From the NCBI GenBank assembly GCA_020635015.1, contig JACKAP010000003.1, forward strand, positions 372,001 to 436,000: DNA of 64,000 nt. Direction: 5' to 3'. The notes below the pieces were generated by a model. It did no database searches, was not told the origin of the DNA, and saw only the letters and a program-made list of their open reading frames with translations. Shown here one piece after another: positions 8,786-17,826 of this stretch (its first letter is position 1; every line of letters starts with the position of its first letter). The DNA is from Calditrichia bacterium. GTDB taxonomy: Bacteria > Calditrichota > Calditrichia > RBG-13-44-9 > J075. The position numbers were made by a program, and so were the translations under genes.

Positions 8786-9517
8786 TTATTCTCCGTGATA
8801 TTCTTCCGTCAGGTAATTGCCGAGGGGCATATTCAAATGAATTAATTCCCTGATGGCCAGTCGCGCCACTTCTGTCGCGCCCTTTTCATTCAGATGGGTG
8901 TTATCCTGTTTTCCCTCCGGAAATTTTTCGTAACGACCGGCCTCGATCCACAGGTAATACCCTTTCGATTTTTCCGGGCCGGCCGCCAGCACCATTGCTT
9001 CACTTAGCCATTGCAGGTCGATGAACGGCACCTGCATATCGTTTGCCACCATGCGCACGACCAGCGGGTAGGCCCCATGCGTATCCACCAGCACCCCTTT
9101 CTCATTAAAATTCCGGCGCACAATCGGCGTAAATAATATGGGAATTGCTTCTTTTTCCCGCGTCTCGCGAACAAATTTTTCAAGATTCCGGCGGTAGCCG
9201 GTGTAGGGGTTGGTGAAACGCGTTGAATCGTAATCCTTTTGGTCATTATGACCGAACTGTATGAACACGTAATCTCCGGGTTGCAATGAGTCCAAAACCG
9301 CTTTCCAAAGCCCCTCCTCAATGAAGCTTTTGCTGCTGCGCCCGTTCCGGGCATGATTTTTAATCGTCACGCTTTCAGCGAAAAAAACCGGCAGCATCTG
9401 TCCCCAGCCGCGCTCGGGATTGTGCCGGGGGTCCGGTTTATCAGACATCGTCGAATCGCCGATCAGGTAAATTGTGAGCGGCTTTTCGGAAGACATCCCT
9501 AAAAGCAACAGCCACAT
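8786..9517 (-). CDS. CE12 rhamnogalacturonan acetylesterase (SGNH hydrolase)
   Basis: An SGNH-fold esterase that removes acetyl groups from rhamnogalacturonan I. The four blocks are clear: GDSTMSD (Ser nucleophile), NGRSS (Gly block), GHNDQKD (Asn block) and DNTHLNEKGA (Asp-His). The start is uncertain. The open frame extends back to 9697, where an ATG overlaps the stop of the upstream pectinesterase gene, but the extra 60 residues translate a dispersed repeat (9574-9640). I place the start at ATG 9517 (MWLLLLGMSS, a short signal sequence); GTG at 9529 is an alternative. A partly transmembrane or secreted N-terminus implies export. Family assignment is firm; the 5' end is not. Confidence 0.82.
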   Translation of the reverse strand: MWLLLLGMSSEKPLTIYLIGDSTMSDKPDPRHNPERGWGQMLPVFFAESVTIKNHARNGRSSKSFIEEGLWKAVLDSLQPGDYVFIQFGHNDQKDYDSTRFTNPYTGYRRNLEKFVRETREKEAIPILFTPIVRRNFNEKGVLVDTHGAYPLVVRMVANDMQVPFIDLQWLSEAMVLAAGPEKSKGYYLWIEAGRYEKFPEGKQDNTHLNEKGATEVARLAIRELIHLNMPLGNYLTEEYHGE

Positions 9518-9573
9518 TGATATGAGCACAATCGATCGCTTAATACATTGTGAATTAAGTCTTTTAAAATTAT

Positions 9574-9640
9574 AGATTCCTCGGCTATCACCTCGGAATG
9601 ACACAATGTTGTCATTCCGAACGTAGTTTGTGAGAAATCT
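9574..9640. repeat. Dispersed palindromic repeat (TCGGAATGACA hairpin)
   Basis: A 67-base element bounded by AGATTCCTC and GAGAAATCT, inverted with respect to one another, with a perfect 11-base inner arm TCGGAATGACA (9593-9603) facing its complement at 9610-9620 across a 6-base loop. It lies in the spacer upstream of the CE12 gene and is read as protein only if the far-upstream start is used. The layout, with nested inverted ends and a GAATGACA core, looks like a REP/MITE-type dispersed repeat. It has no other copy in this window. Confidence 0.7.
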
Positions 9641-9693
9641 AAAACTGCAAAAAGCTTTGTTAACAATGTACTTAAAGGCTGCTATCAGGTAGA

Positions 9694-12600
9694 TCATTTT
9701 AATAGTACCATTTTTCTGACCTGACGGTACCGGCCGCCGGCATCAATGCGATAGAAATATACCCCCGACGCCAGACTTCGGGCATCGAAAACGGTATGGT
9801 AGTAGCCAGCCATAAGATTTCCGTCAAACACTGTTTCCACTACCTGGCCGAGTATATTATAAACTATCAGTTTCACCTTTCCCGCTTGCGGCACCTGGAA
9901 TTTGATCGTTGTGCTGGGGTTGAATGGGTTCGGATAGTTTTGCTCCAGTCGGTAATCATCCGGTATTAAGTTTGAGCCGCTCCTGTCTTGATCAATGTAG
10001 GTTGGAGTGCTGGAAGGCAGCCAGTTATAACCGAAAGCCGGGTTGGATGTCTTGGCAAAAATATTGTCGATGGTATATTCTGCAGCTTCTTCGGCGGACA
10101 GTTGTTCTCCAATAATGCGGCTGGTGGTATCCGCACCGGGACCATAGCAATTATATTCGGCATATAAAGCGGGTGACACATTCCAGGCTTGCCAGCCGGC
10201 CGGATTCACCGATGCCGGTTCATAACAATTCAAATACGCTGTTCGGGGTGCCGCCTGCCAGGGCCGGCCGAGGATAAAGCTGGTGATGGGTATCCCGTTA
10301 AACCCGATGGAATCTGCAGAGAGGATACAATTGGAAAACACGAACCCGAACCGGCTGTCGGCCTCTGTACTGGCAGCTGTTAGCGAACCGACATTGCGGT
10401 TGATACGGATTTCGCAGCTATCGAAGAGAACAATATCGCGTCCGAAGATAAAATCGACCGAGCCTTCGATATAACAGTTCTTCAAATAAACTCTGCCGGT
10501 TCCGCGACCACCCCAGGCATAAAACGTATCCTGGTAACCTAATATGTTGCAGTTATAATAGGCCTGCCGATCTCCGTTGACCCGCAAGGCCACGGCCTGC
10601 TGATCCGGGACCGAGCCATCATTCACCACGGTATTTTGGAAGGTGATGTTGTAAGCAGTAAAATCATCCGGTTCAATGGCAACACTATAGGAGTTTGAAG
10701 TTCCCCCAGCGATGCCGGCATAGTCGTCATAGGTCAGAATCGTGCTATCGGGATGAACCCCTATCAAAACGACATTCACTTTATTGCGGTGGAGAAACAA
10801 TTTTTCATAGTAGACGCCGGATTTCACGAAGAGGGTCCATCTCCCGGTATAAAAATCCGGTACCGCGTCAAAGGCCTCCTGAACAGTGGTATAATCGCCG
10901 TTGCCGGATGCGTCAACAACTTTAGTTACATTCGGGGCTTGCTGCTGAGTGGTAAAGGTCACTTCATTGCCGTAACCGGTACCTTTGCTATTGGTTGCAT
11001 AAGCCCGGACATAGTACGGTGTATTTGGGGTTAGCGGATATAAAGTCCCAGAAAAAGCCCCGGTTCCAGAACCGTTCTCTGAGTATGAATCCGCCAGGGT
11101 TGGATTACCAGTGGTGTTCCAGCAGAATCCGCGCACCAGGACCGTATCGCCGCCCCAATCGGTTACGACACCGCTGCCTTCAACGGATACGGCCAGAATA
11201 TTACTGACCGAACCGGTAATGACGCCCGGGGCGGATAACGAATCCAAAGTAACAAATGTACGCTCCTGCCCATAGGATGTACCGGCATCATTGGTGGCAT
11301 AGGCGCGGAGGTAATACGTTGTGGCGGGTGTTAAGCCGGTAACCATGCTGGTAAATGTTCCGGAGCCCTGGCCATCATTGGTGGTATTATCGGAGGTTGT
11401 CGGCGAACCGATCGTATTCCAGGCAACACCGCGTATCGTAACCGGCGCGCCGCCATCGTTCGATATCGTGCCTCCGGAAACAGCATACATGGTTGAGATA
11501 TTGGTAACACTTCTCGTGGTGATCACTGGCGGGTCGGCGGTTACGCCAGTAACGGTTCCAAAAATCCGCACATCATAAATCGCAATTAATTTTGCCCATC
11601 CGACGGTTGTCGTGTGGTGCGGATACACCCGTAAGTAGAATTTTTCACCGGTAGCAACGGTTTCGGACAATCCCGCCCCAAGCGGCATCACCGCATTCCC
11701 CACAAGTGAGGTATCCGCAATCAGCAGGGTTTTAGTAGTAAAAGTGGAATCTTTCGAATAATAAAATTCGGCACGGAAATTATTGGAAAACCAGCCGCCG
11801 ATATACAACGATAGCGAATCGACAAATAGGGTCCCGCCAAATTTGGGTTCAACCGCAAATTGGAACCAAAGGCTATCGACCGGATCAGGCGCGGCAATCC
11901 AATTTTGAGAAACTGTCTGGACCGCACCGACCGTAACCGTTCCTGAGGTGTCGGTTCTGGGTAGTTGGGTATAATCATAAAACGCCATCGCATCGCTATA
12001 ATCCGGGTTATAAGCGACAATCGGTCCCGACGTAACCGGATCTTCGCTATTTTGAAACGCCCATTGAACCGAAGCGGCAACCGGATTACCCTCAATTTCT
12101 CCCCCAATGATCACATTTTTCAAGCAGACGTATTTCCCGGTGGTCACCGAAGGATTGTTGTCAACCCAGGGATAAATACGCAGGAAAAATGTTTCCCCGC
12201 TGTTAACGGTAAGTCCCGGCTCCGCCGTCACCCAGGTTAAGGAGTCAAGCCGTAAATAATTGTTGATGGTATCACCGGTCGAATAAGCAACCGGGACCGG
12301 GTTAGCAAAATTCGGATCGGATGAAAAATAGATATTGGCCTTCATCGTATTAATACTGGCCGCGGCGATGCCCAGGGAGAGTGATGTTGCATAGAGGGTA
12401 TAACCGCTCTGGGGCGATATCGCAAATTCGATATAAACGCTGTCAAGTTGGGTGGTTTGGTTAGCCGGCCAGGCATTTCCGGCAATTCTGGCCCGCTGGC
12501 TGTTGTCAGGTCCGGTATAATGATTGATCTCCATATTATTCAAGCGTTCATCCGCTGCCGCCACCAGCCCGGCGGTAGCGACTGCCAAGCCGGTTCCGCC

Positions 12601-13254
12601 GGTTGCCGGATCGGTTAACTCCCACTGGGCGCTTGCCGGGTACGTCACCAGGGAAGCGGTTCCGGAAATTGTGGCATCCTGCAAGAAGACATATTTCCCA
12701 TTACTGGTCGATCCACCCGGCAAATACGGATAAACCCGGAAAAACAATTTCTGCCCGTCTGCAACCTGGGCATCAATGAAATAATCATAAAACGACAACG
12801 AATCCCGTGAAACCGCGATCCCTTCTTCCAGGGCAATCGGAGTGGTAAAGTCCGGATCGGTAGAATAATACAAGCTTGCCGCCATGTTCCCGGTGCCGCC
12901 GGCATTTAAGTAAAGCGAAATCCCGGTGACATTCAGATTGTACCCGGTTACCGGGTTGACGGAAAATTCAATATAACGTCCCGAATCCGGCGCCGTTTGA
13001 TTGGGCCACAAATCTCCCGTCCACCAACGCTGGAACAGTCCCAATGGGCCGGGCACCCCGCCGGTCAAGGTGCCGGTATAGTCCCGTACCATGATCCCGG
13101 TGCCGGTAACCGCCTGCCCTTCCATCCATCCGGCAACCGAACTCACGTTCTGATTGGCAGTTAAAGCCCAGTTAACCTCCGATGGTATCTGCGCATTCAT
13201 GTTGGTAAACAAAAGAGAAAAAAACGCTATAATTGGGAATGTAACATTTCTCAT
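9694..13254 (-). CDS. Giant modular T9SS-secreted pectin methylesterase (CE8)
   Basis: A 1186-residue secreted protein. The start is ATG 13254, chosen because it has AAAGGAA just upstream and begins a signal peptide (MRNVTFPIIAFFSLLFTNMNAQ); an upstream ATG at 13329 lacks these. Order: three related jelly-roll-like modules of about 180 residues (to about 570), two fibronectin-like modules with the TYYLRAYATN / PYYVRAYATN motif (about 571-770), a CE8 pectinesterase domain (about 778-1080), and a T9SS sorting domain (NYPNPFNPSTTI, ending KMVLLK). The CE8 active site is intact: QAVAL, GYQDTFYA, VDFIFG and LGRPW. It would remove methyl esters from homogalacturonan so that the PL1/PL9 lyases can act. 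The N-terminal triplicate is unassigned; substrate or surface binding is inference. Confidence 0.9.
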   Translation of the reverse strand: MRNVTFPIIAFFSLLFTNMNAQIPSEVNWALTANQNVSSVAGWMEGQAVTGTGIMVRDYTGTLTGGVPGPLGLFQRWWTGDLWPNQTAPDSGRYIEFSVNPVTGYNLNVTGISLYLNAGGTGNMAASLYYSTDPDFTTPIALEEGIAVSRDSLSFYDYFIDAQVADGQKLFFRVYPYLPGGSTSNGKYVFLQDATISGTASLVTYPASAQWELTDPATGGTGLAVATAGLVAAADERLNNMEINHYTGPDNSQRARIAGNAWPANQTTQLDSVYIEFAISPQSGYTLYATSLSLGIAAASINTMKANIYFSSDPNFANPVPVAYSTGDTINNYLRLDSLTWVTAEPGLTVNSGETFFLRIYPWVDNNPSVTTGKYVCLKNVIIGGEIEGNPVAASVQWAFQNSEDPVTSGPIVAYNPDYSDAMAFYDYTQLPRTDTSGTVTVGAVQTVSQNWIAAPDPVDSLWFQFAVEPKFGGTLFVDSLSLYIGGWFSNNFRAEFYYSKDSTFTTKTLLIADTSLVGNAVMPLGAGLSETVATGEKFYLRVYPHHTTTVGWAKLIAIYDVRIFGTVTGVTADPPVITTRSVTNISTMYAVSGGTISNDGGAPVTIRGVAWNTIGSPTTSDNTTNDGQGSGTFTSMVTGLTPATTYYLRAYATNDAGTSYGQERTFVTLDSLSAPGVITGSVSNILAVSVEGSGVVTDWGGDTVLVRGFCWNTTGNPTLADSYSENGSGTGAFSGTLYPLTPNTPYYVRAYATNSKGTGYGNEVTFTTQQQAPNVTKVVDASGNGDYTTVQEAFDAVPDFYTGRWTLFVKSGVYYEKLFLHRNKVNVVLIGVHPDSTILTYDDYAGIAGGTSNSYSVAIEPDDFTAYNITFQNTVVNDGSVPDQQAVALRVNGDRQAYYNCNILGYQDTFYAWGGRGTGRVYLKNCYIEGSVDFIFGRDIVLFDSCEIRINRNVGSLTAASTEADSRFGFVFSNCILSADSIGFNGIPITSFILGRPWQAAPRTAYLNCYEPASVNPAGWQAWNVSPALYAEYNCYGPGADTTSRIIGEQLSAEEAAEYTIDNIFAKTSNPAFGYNWLPSSTPTYIDQDRSGSNLIPDDYRLEQNYPNPFNPSTTIKFQVPQAGKVKLIVYNILGQVVETVFDGNLMAGYYHTVFDARSLASGVYFYRIDAGGRYRQVRKMVLLK

Positions 13255-13349
13255 ATAAATTCCTTTTTTACAAAGGATCGCGTAACAATCAACTTGTAAA
13301 CAACCGCCACAGAGATGACAGAGGTGCATTGAGTTCAGATTTTAATCAA

Positions 13350-13394
13350 AAATAGTATGGTATGACCCGTCGTTTGGGTCATACCATACTATTT
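13350..13394 (-). terminator. Hairpin terminator-like element, family member 1
   Basis: A perfect 19-base stem (AAATAGTATGGTATGACCC at 13350-13368 and its complement at 13376-13394) with a 7-base loop GTCGTTT. Read on the minus strand it follows the PL1 gene, whose TAG stop lies inside the stem, and is followed by TTTTTGATT. It resembles elements at 17781-17819 and 21293-21337 with compensatory stem changes. Confidence 0.8.
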
Positions 13395-14642
13395 CAAAAG
13401 GATCATTTTTTTGGATTGGGAATAGCCCCCAACCTGCAAACTATAAATGTAGATACCGGAACTGAGCTGGCCCGCATCGACCAAAACTTCATGGGTTCCC
13501 GGTCCCTTGTATCCATCTGCCAGTCTCAATACTTCCTGGCCCAGCATATTAAAAACGGACAGTCTGACGTTGCCCGGTTTCGCCAAACTATATTCGATGG
13601 TTGTCGCCGGATTAAATGGATTGGGATAGTTCTGCTGAAGCTCATATAAATTTGCTACGATCTCAGCATGATCTTTGATGCCGGTCATAAAACCCACTCT
13701 GCCGGCATTGGCCGGCACTATCGTTGGAATTGAAGCAGGATCATCCAGTTGATAAGCATAGGGGGGTGAAGGCACGGTGCCGCGGGTCTGAGGCGCATTG
13801 GTGCAATTATCAAAAATATTATTCTGCTCGACCAAATCACCCGGGTCGGAGCTGCCATATCCAACCAATGTCGGATCATCCACCAGGTAGAAATAATTAC
13901 CTTCAACCAGTACCTTGGCATCCATTGTAGAAGCAATACCGTAGCCGTTGTCGGTGTAATAGTTATTGTAAACATGGGTTAACCCGGAGAATCGCACCCG
14001 GGGATGCCGGCTGAGCGTGCCGCTAAACCAATTATGGTGATAGCTCACCAGCAGGTGGGTTGAATCTTGAGCGCCGTTATTATCCGAATGCCCCAGCAAA
14101 CAGGTCTTATGATGATCATAGAATTTATTCCAGGACACGGTGATATAGTCGGAACCGCGTTTGATATCGACCAGGCCATCGTAGGCATTGGTAAAATCAC
14201 AATGATCGATCCAGATATGATGGGAAGATTCCTGAACATTGATCGCATCATCCGAACTGTTCTGAAAAAGCAAATTGCGGATAATGATATTGGATTGACT
14301 GTTAATATGAAATCCGCCGCCGTTAATGACGCCCTGGTCGCCGATGCCGACAATGGTTTTGTTGGAATTGATTGCCACCATCGCGGTCAGTTCAATGGTA
14401 TCCGCAACCTGAATAATCAGCGGGTTGGTATCCCAGGCATAATTCACAAAATCAGTTGCATTGGTTACCGTAACGACATTGCCTCCTTCACCGCCGCTGG
14501 TGCCATTCAGGCCTAATGCGGAAACCGAAGCAAATCCTTCCGGAGAGTTGCCATTTGCTGCTCCAGCCAAACAAAGGATAAGGATAATAATCATCAATTT
14601 GGTAAGATAGGGGATCCGCTTGCTGTGTATCCACGCCTTCAT
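13389..14642 (-). CDS. PL1 pectate lyase with T9SS sorting domain
   Basis: A 417-residue secreted pectate lyase of family PL1. After a signal peptide (about 1-31) the beta-helix carries INSNKTIVGIG, then SHHIWIDHCDF (the vWiDH region), DGLVDIKRGSDYITVSWNKF and RHPRVRF with the catalytic Arg; these also give the calcium-binding acidic residues. The last about 85 residues are a T9SS sorting domain (NYPNPFNPATTIEYSL, ending KKMILLK). It cleaves demethylated polygalacturonate by beta-elimination at the cell surface or outside, producing the unsaturated oligomers handled by GH105 and KduI/KduD. It lies 26 bases downstream of the second PL1 gene, and its stop codon is within a hairpin. Confidence 0.93.
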   Translation of the reverse strand: MKAWIHSKRIPYLTKLMIIILILCLAGAANGNSPEGFASVSALGLNGTSGGEGGNVVTVTNATDFVNYAWDTNPLIIQVADTIELTAMVAINSNKTIVGIGDQGVINGGGFHINSQSNIIIRNLLFQNSSDDAINVQESSHHIWIDHCDFTNAYDGLVDIKRGSDYITVSWNKFYDHHKTCLLGHSDNNGAQDSTHLLVSYHHNWFSGTLSRHPRVRFSGLTHVYNNYYTDNGYGIASTMDAKVLVEGNYFYLVDDPTLVGYGSSDPGDLVEQNNIFDNCTNAPQTRGTVPSPPYAYQLDDPASIPTIVPANAGRVGFMTGIKDHAEIVANLYELQQNYPNPFNPATTIEYSLAKPGNVRLSVFNMLGQEVLRLADGYKGPGTHEVLVDAGQLSSGIYIYSLQVGGYSQSKKMILLK

Positions 14643-14668
14643 GCTTTCTCCTGATATATGCGCACTAT

Positions 14669-16006
14669 TCAGTAATTTGTCTTATCGATCAGTTCATTCA
14701 AATAATTTTCCAGGTTGGTATAGCCGTCGCCGTTGCGGTCGCCGTTACGGTCAGCCGGGTCGGCCGGGTTCAGGCCGTTCTCAGTTTCCCAGGCATCCGG
14801 CATGCCGTCATGGTCATCATCCTGCGGCGCCGGCGCGGCATGCAGCGCGGGCCAGCCGCCGACTTCATTTTGGGAATCGATAATCCCCAATCCGTTCCCC
14901 CATTTGCCGCCGTAGGTTGCCGTTCCGCTGCGCACCTCCTGGACAATCCTCCTATCTACCGGGTCCCGTTTCGGCAATACCGCCCCGGCATTCGCCAGAA
15001 CCAATTCATACGCTTCCTCGGCAGATTGAGTGGCCACCGGTGCGGCGGGAAAGGGTGCATCGACCCTTCCGGCGGCGCTGAATTTCCCCTGCACCCCGCC
15101 GGCCCAGTTCTCGGCGCTAATTTGAGGGAAACCGTAGACAAAGTTGCCGCTGACATACCAGTGCCCCAGACCGTCCCACGGTTCAACAATTCGGTCTTTA
15201 TGCTTCGTGGCCGGGCCGTATTTGTAATAGTTGGCGATGAGATTTTGCTGCCCGGCTTCTCCCCCGTAGGCACTGTTGAAACCCCAATTGTAGATCACAT
15301 TATTGCGGTAATCGACCAATTCCTTTTCCGGGTGTCCATGGTATCGGCTGCCGCTGAAGCGCGGGTTCCGGCTGGCATGGTGAGCGAAAAGGTTATGATG
15401 GAACGACGCCCCCATCCCTCCCCAGATGCCGCCATATCCATGATCGCCTTTATGATGATAGGAATGGTGCAGGCTCTCGCTGATGATGCACCATTGCACG
15501 GTGCTGTTCCGGTTGTCGCGGATCGTCAGCACCTCGTCAATACCCCAACTAAAGGAGCAATGATCGATGATAATATCTTTCTGAAAATACCCGCCGGCTG
15601 CATCTTCGGAAAGTTTGTGCACATCTCCCAGGCGGACCCGGAGATAGCGGATGATGATGTTGTCAGCATAAATACTCACCGGGTAATCCCGGATGCAGAT
15701 TCCATCGCCCGGCGCCGTCTGGCCGGCAATGGTGAGGTCGCCGTGCTCAATCCGTAATTCGGATTTCAGCGCAATGGTGCCGGACACCCTGAAAACCACG
15801 GTTCTGGGGCCCCTGACCTCGATGGCGGCGCGAAGGCTGCCGGGACCGCTATCATTCAGGTTCGTCACCTCATAAACGTTTCCCCCACGCCCGCCGCTGG
15901 TAAAGCGGCCAAAACCCTCCGCACCGGGAAACGCCAAGGGTTGCGCCTGGCAGAAAGCAACAGCGATTACGAAAAAACCCAGGAGGCGAATAAGTTGGGG
16001 AATCAT
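14669..16006 (-). CDS. PL1-type pectate lyase with C-terminal calcium-repeat tail
   Basis: A 445-residue secreted lyase that starts with a signal peptide (to about residue 21) and the AFPGAEGFGRFTSGGRGGNVYEVTNLNDSGPGSL N-terminus typical of the Bacteroidota branch of PL1 pectate lyases. IIIDHCSFSWGIDE and ASRNPRFSGSRYHGHP match the metal-binding and catalytic Arg regions. The C-terminus lacks a T9SS domain. Instead it has an Asp-rich DDDHDGMPD and DRNGDRNGDGYTN tail like type-3 thrombospondin or dockerin calcium repeats. It is therefore released by a different route, or held by the calcium repeats, unlike its PL1 neighbour. No strong ribosome-binding site is seen before the ATG at 16006. Confidence 0.9.
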   Translation of the reverse strand: MIPQLIRLLGFFVIAVAFCQAQPLAFPGAEGFGRFTSGGRGGNVYEVTNLNDSGPGSLRAAIEVRGPRTVVFRVSGTIALKSELRIEHGDLTIAGQTAPGDGICIRDYPVSIYADNIIIRYLRVRLGDVHKLSEDAAGGYFQKDIIIDHCSFSWGIDEVLTIRDNRNSTVQWCIISESLHHSYHHKGDHGYGGIWGGMGASFHHNLFAHHASRNPRFSGSRYHGHPEKELVDYRNNVIYNWGFNSAYGGEAGQQNLIANYYKYGPATKHKDRIVEPWDGLGHWYVSGNFVYGFPQISAENWAGGVQGKFSAAGRVDAPFPAAPVATQSAEEAYELVLANAGAVLPKRDPVDRRIVQEVRSGTATYGGKWGNGLGIIDSQNEVGGWPALHAAPAPQDDDHDGMPDAWETENGLNPADPADRNGDRNGDGYTNLENYLNELIDKTNY

Positions 16007-16187
16007 ATCACGACAGCCAGGAGATGGTTTGTTTTCCGTTATAATTCAGCCCACGAAACACACGAAAGATTCGAAATAAGCATTTTTAGGTCATTTCGTG
16101 TATTTCGTGGGCTGAAGTTATTATTCTATTCGATTGCGGCGACAGGTCGCGCTAAGTTCTTTGTGGCACTGTGGGCAAACACATTCT
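16007..16187. repeat. Spacer with 23-base inverted repeat (TTCAGCCCACG arms)
   Basis: The 181-base gap between PL9 and PL1 holds an inverted repeat: arm 16045-16067 (beginning TTCAGCCCACGAAACACACG) and arm 16094-16116, with one mismatch in 23 positions and a 26-base loop. The words ACGAAACACACGAAA within the arm are themselves repetitive. It may act as a terminator or attenuator between the two lyase genes, but there is no clear U-tract on the minus strand. Confidence 0.7.
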
Positions 16188-17732
16188 TTACTTAACCAGC
16201 AGCATCATCCGCGCGTTGCTCATCCCGCGCGCCGATGTCAGCCGGTAAAAATAAACTCCGGATGAAACCGGCAGCCCCGTCGCATCGCGGCCGTTCCAGT
16301 CGACCGTATAGCGACCGGCGCTTTGGGGTGCGTTGTCGACCAGCTTCACGACTTCCCGCCCCAGGGCATTGAAAACCGCCAGGGTGACCCGCTCCGCTTT
16401 CGCCAGCGAATAGGCAATGCGGGTGGATGGATTGAAGGGGTTGGGATAATTCTGGAAGAGTTGGAAGTCGCCGGGAATGTTCCCGGGTTCGATCGCCGTG
16501 ACATAATTGCTCTCGAAAGCCCCGAGATCCGGCGCCATGCCGAAATAGGGATAACCCAGATCAACCCCGCCATCGATCAGATCACTGTCTTCGGCAAGGT
16601 GCAGCAATTCGATTTCCGGCAGGCTGCCGTCGGGCTGGCGCGGGGCATCAGCGAAGCTGGTATCCAGGCTTAGAAAATCATCCGCAGTCACTGAGAACGG
16701 CGCCAGCCAACTGTTGGTCTCCTGCACCGCAAAGCTGCCCAACTGCACCAAACCCTGATAAGACGCACTATTTTTCACCGTCAGGGTTTGCCCGGGATTC
16801 AGCGTGCGCTGGATGCGATAGTTGGCGGTCAAGTTGTCATAGCCGGTGCAATTATACAAGGTCATCGAGCCGACATTGTTGTTCTGATCAAATCCCTTAT
16901 TTTTATTGGAAAAGGCGACACTGTTGATGAGCACCATGTGGTGCATTAGGAGATCGCTGTTGCTGTTGTCCCCTCCGCCCATCTTGAACCCGTTGCCGTT
17001 CGCTTGCGGCCCGGGGTCGGTGCCGTCCTTCAGGTAGCCGTTCCCCCAGGTCCAGCAATTTTCCAGGGTGGTAGTCACATCATCCGCGCCGCGCAGATAT
17101 CCATCCCAACCGTCGTCGCAGTTAACCCAGGCCCGGCAGCCGTAAAAATAATTGCCGCTGCCAACGGTAAGCTTCGGCGCAAAACCGTCGGCATCGCCGT
17201 AATCCGGGGGATCGGCATTGTAATAGGAGTCGCAATTGAGGATCCGATTGTCTGCCGAACCATTGCTGAGTTGCAGACCGGTATCCCGGTTCTCGTAAAA
17301 CTGACAGCGCTCGATGATATTATTGGAACCGAAGTTGATCTCCATCCCGTTGTCACCGGCGCCCTTGATCTGCAACCCGATGAAATGCCAGTAGTTTGCC
17401 CGCAGACTGATACCTTTGGAGCCGAACGACTGCCCGGAGAAATCGAGCAACGGCACTTCTTCATTATAGGCGGTGATGGTAACCAACTGGTCTTCCGTCC
17501 CGCTCTTCACCGCACTGATAGTGATGGTATTAACCAGATCGTAAACCCCGCCGCGCACATAGATTGTATCACCGGGCATGGATTCCTGGATGGCTTTAGG
17601 GAAAGTGCCGTAGGGCTGTTGCAGCGTCCCAGGATTGCCATCGTCGCCATCCGGTGCGATGTAGATCTGGGCTTGCAGATGGAGGGTCGCAAAGAAGAGG
17701 AGCAACGTGCAAAGGGCTACTGGTTTTAACAT
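16188..17732 (-). CDS. PL9 pectate lyase with T9SS sorting domain
   Basis: A 514-residue secreted beta-helix lyase of family PL9. The start is ATG 17732 with AGCAGG upstream, giving the signal peptide MLKPVALCTLLLFFATLHLQAQ; an upstream start at 17810 would translate a terminator hairpin and is rejected. Landmarks are YIAPDGDDGNPGT at the mature N-terminus, then YGDADGFAPKLTVG and NCDDGWDGYLRG (about 175-212), then GNGFKMGGGD; these contain the calcium-binding Asp residues and the catalytic Lys of PL9. The C-terminus is a T9SS domain (NYPNPFNPSTRIAYSL, ending MMLLVK). PL9 enzymes cut polygalacturonate or rhamnogalacturonan by beta-elimination; which of these applies here is not decided by sequence. 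Confidence 0.9.
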   Translation of the reverse strand: MLKPVALCTLLLFFATLHLQAQIYIAPDGDDGNPGTLQQPYGTFPKAIQESMPGDTIYVRGGVYDLVNTITISAVKSGTEDQLVTITAYNEEVPLLDFSGQSFGSKGISLRANYWHFIGLQIKGAGDNGMEINFGSNNIIERCQFYENRDTGLQLSNGSADNRILNCDSYYNADPPDYGDADGFAPKLTVGSGNYFYGCRAWVNCDDGWDGYLRGADDVTTTLENCWTWGNGYLKDGTDPGPQANGNGFKMGGGDNSNSDLLMHHMVLINSVAFSNKNKGFDQNNNVGSMTLYNCTGYDNLTANYRIQRTLNPGQTLTVKNSASYQGLVQLGSFAVQETNSWLAPFSVTADDFLSLDTSFADAPRQPDGSLPEIELLHLAEDSDLIDGGVDLGYPYFGMAPDLGAFESNYVTAIEPGNIPGDFQLFQNYPNPFNPSTRIAYSLAKAERVTLAVFNALGREVVKLVDNAPQSAGRYTVDWNGRDATGLPVSSGVYFYRLTSARGMSNARMMLLVK

Positions 17733-17780
17733 GGATCGGTACCTGCTGAAGTAAAGGGCATTAAACATAACATAATAAAG

Positions 17781-17819
17781 TAGTATCGTATGACCCGTAG
17801 TGTGGGTCATACGATACTA
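17781..17819 (-). terminator. Hairpin terminator-like element, family member 2
   Basis: A perfect 16-base stem (TAGTATCGTATGACCC at 17781-17796, complement at 17804-17819) with a 7-base loop GTAGTGT. It lies 7 bases beyond the stop of the 1086-residue repeat protein gene, read on the minus strand. It differs from member 1 by a G-to-C change at one stem position that is compensated on the other arm. Confidence 0.78.
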
Positions 17820-17826
17820 TACGATA

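Noticed and set aside
13254..13329. Longer start for the giant pectinesterase
   Set aside because: The upstream part is Cys-rich, has no ribosome-binding site and precedes a clean signal peptide that starts at 13254.
17732..17810. N-terminal extension of the PL9 lyase
   Set aside because: It would be a translation of the terminator hairpin 17781-17819; a signal peptide and ribosome-binding site support ATG 17732.
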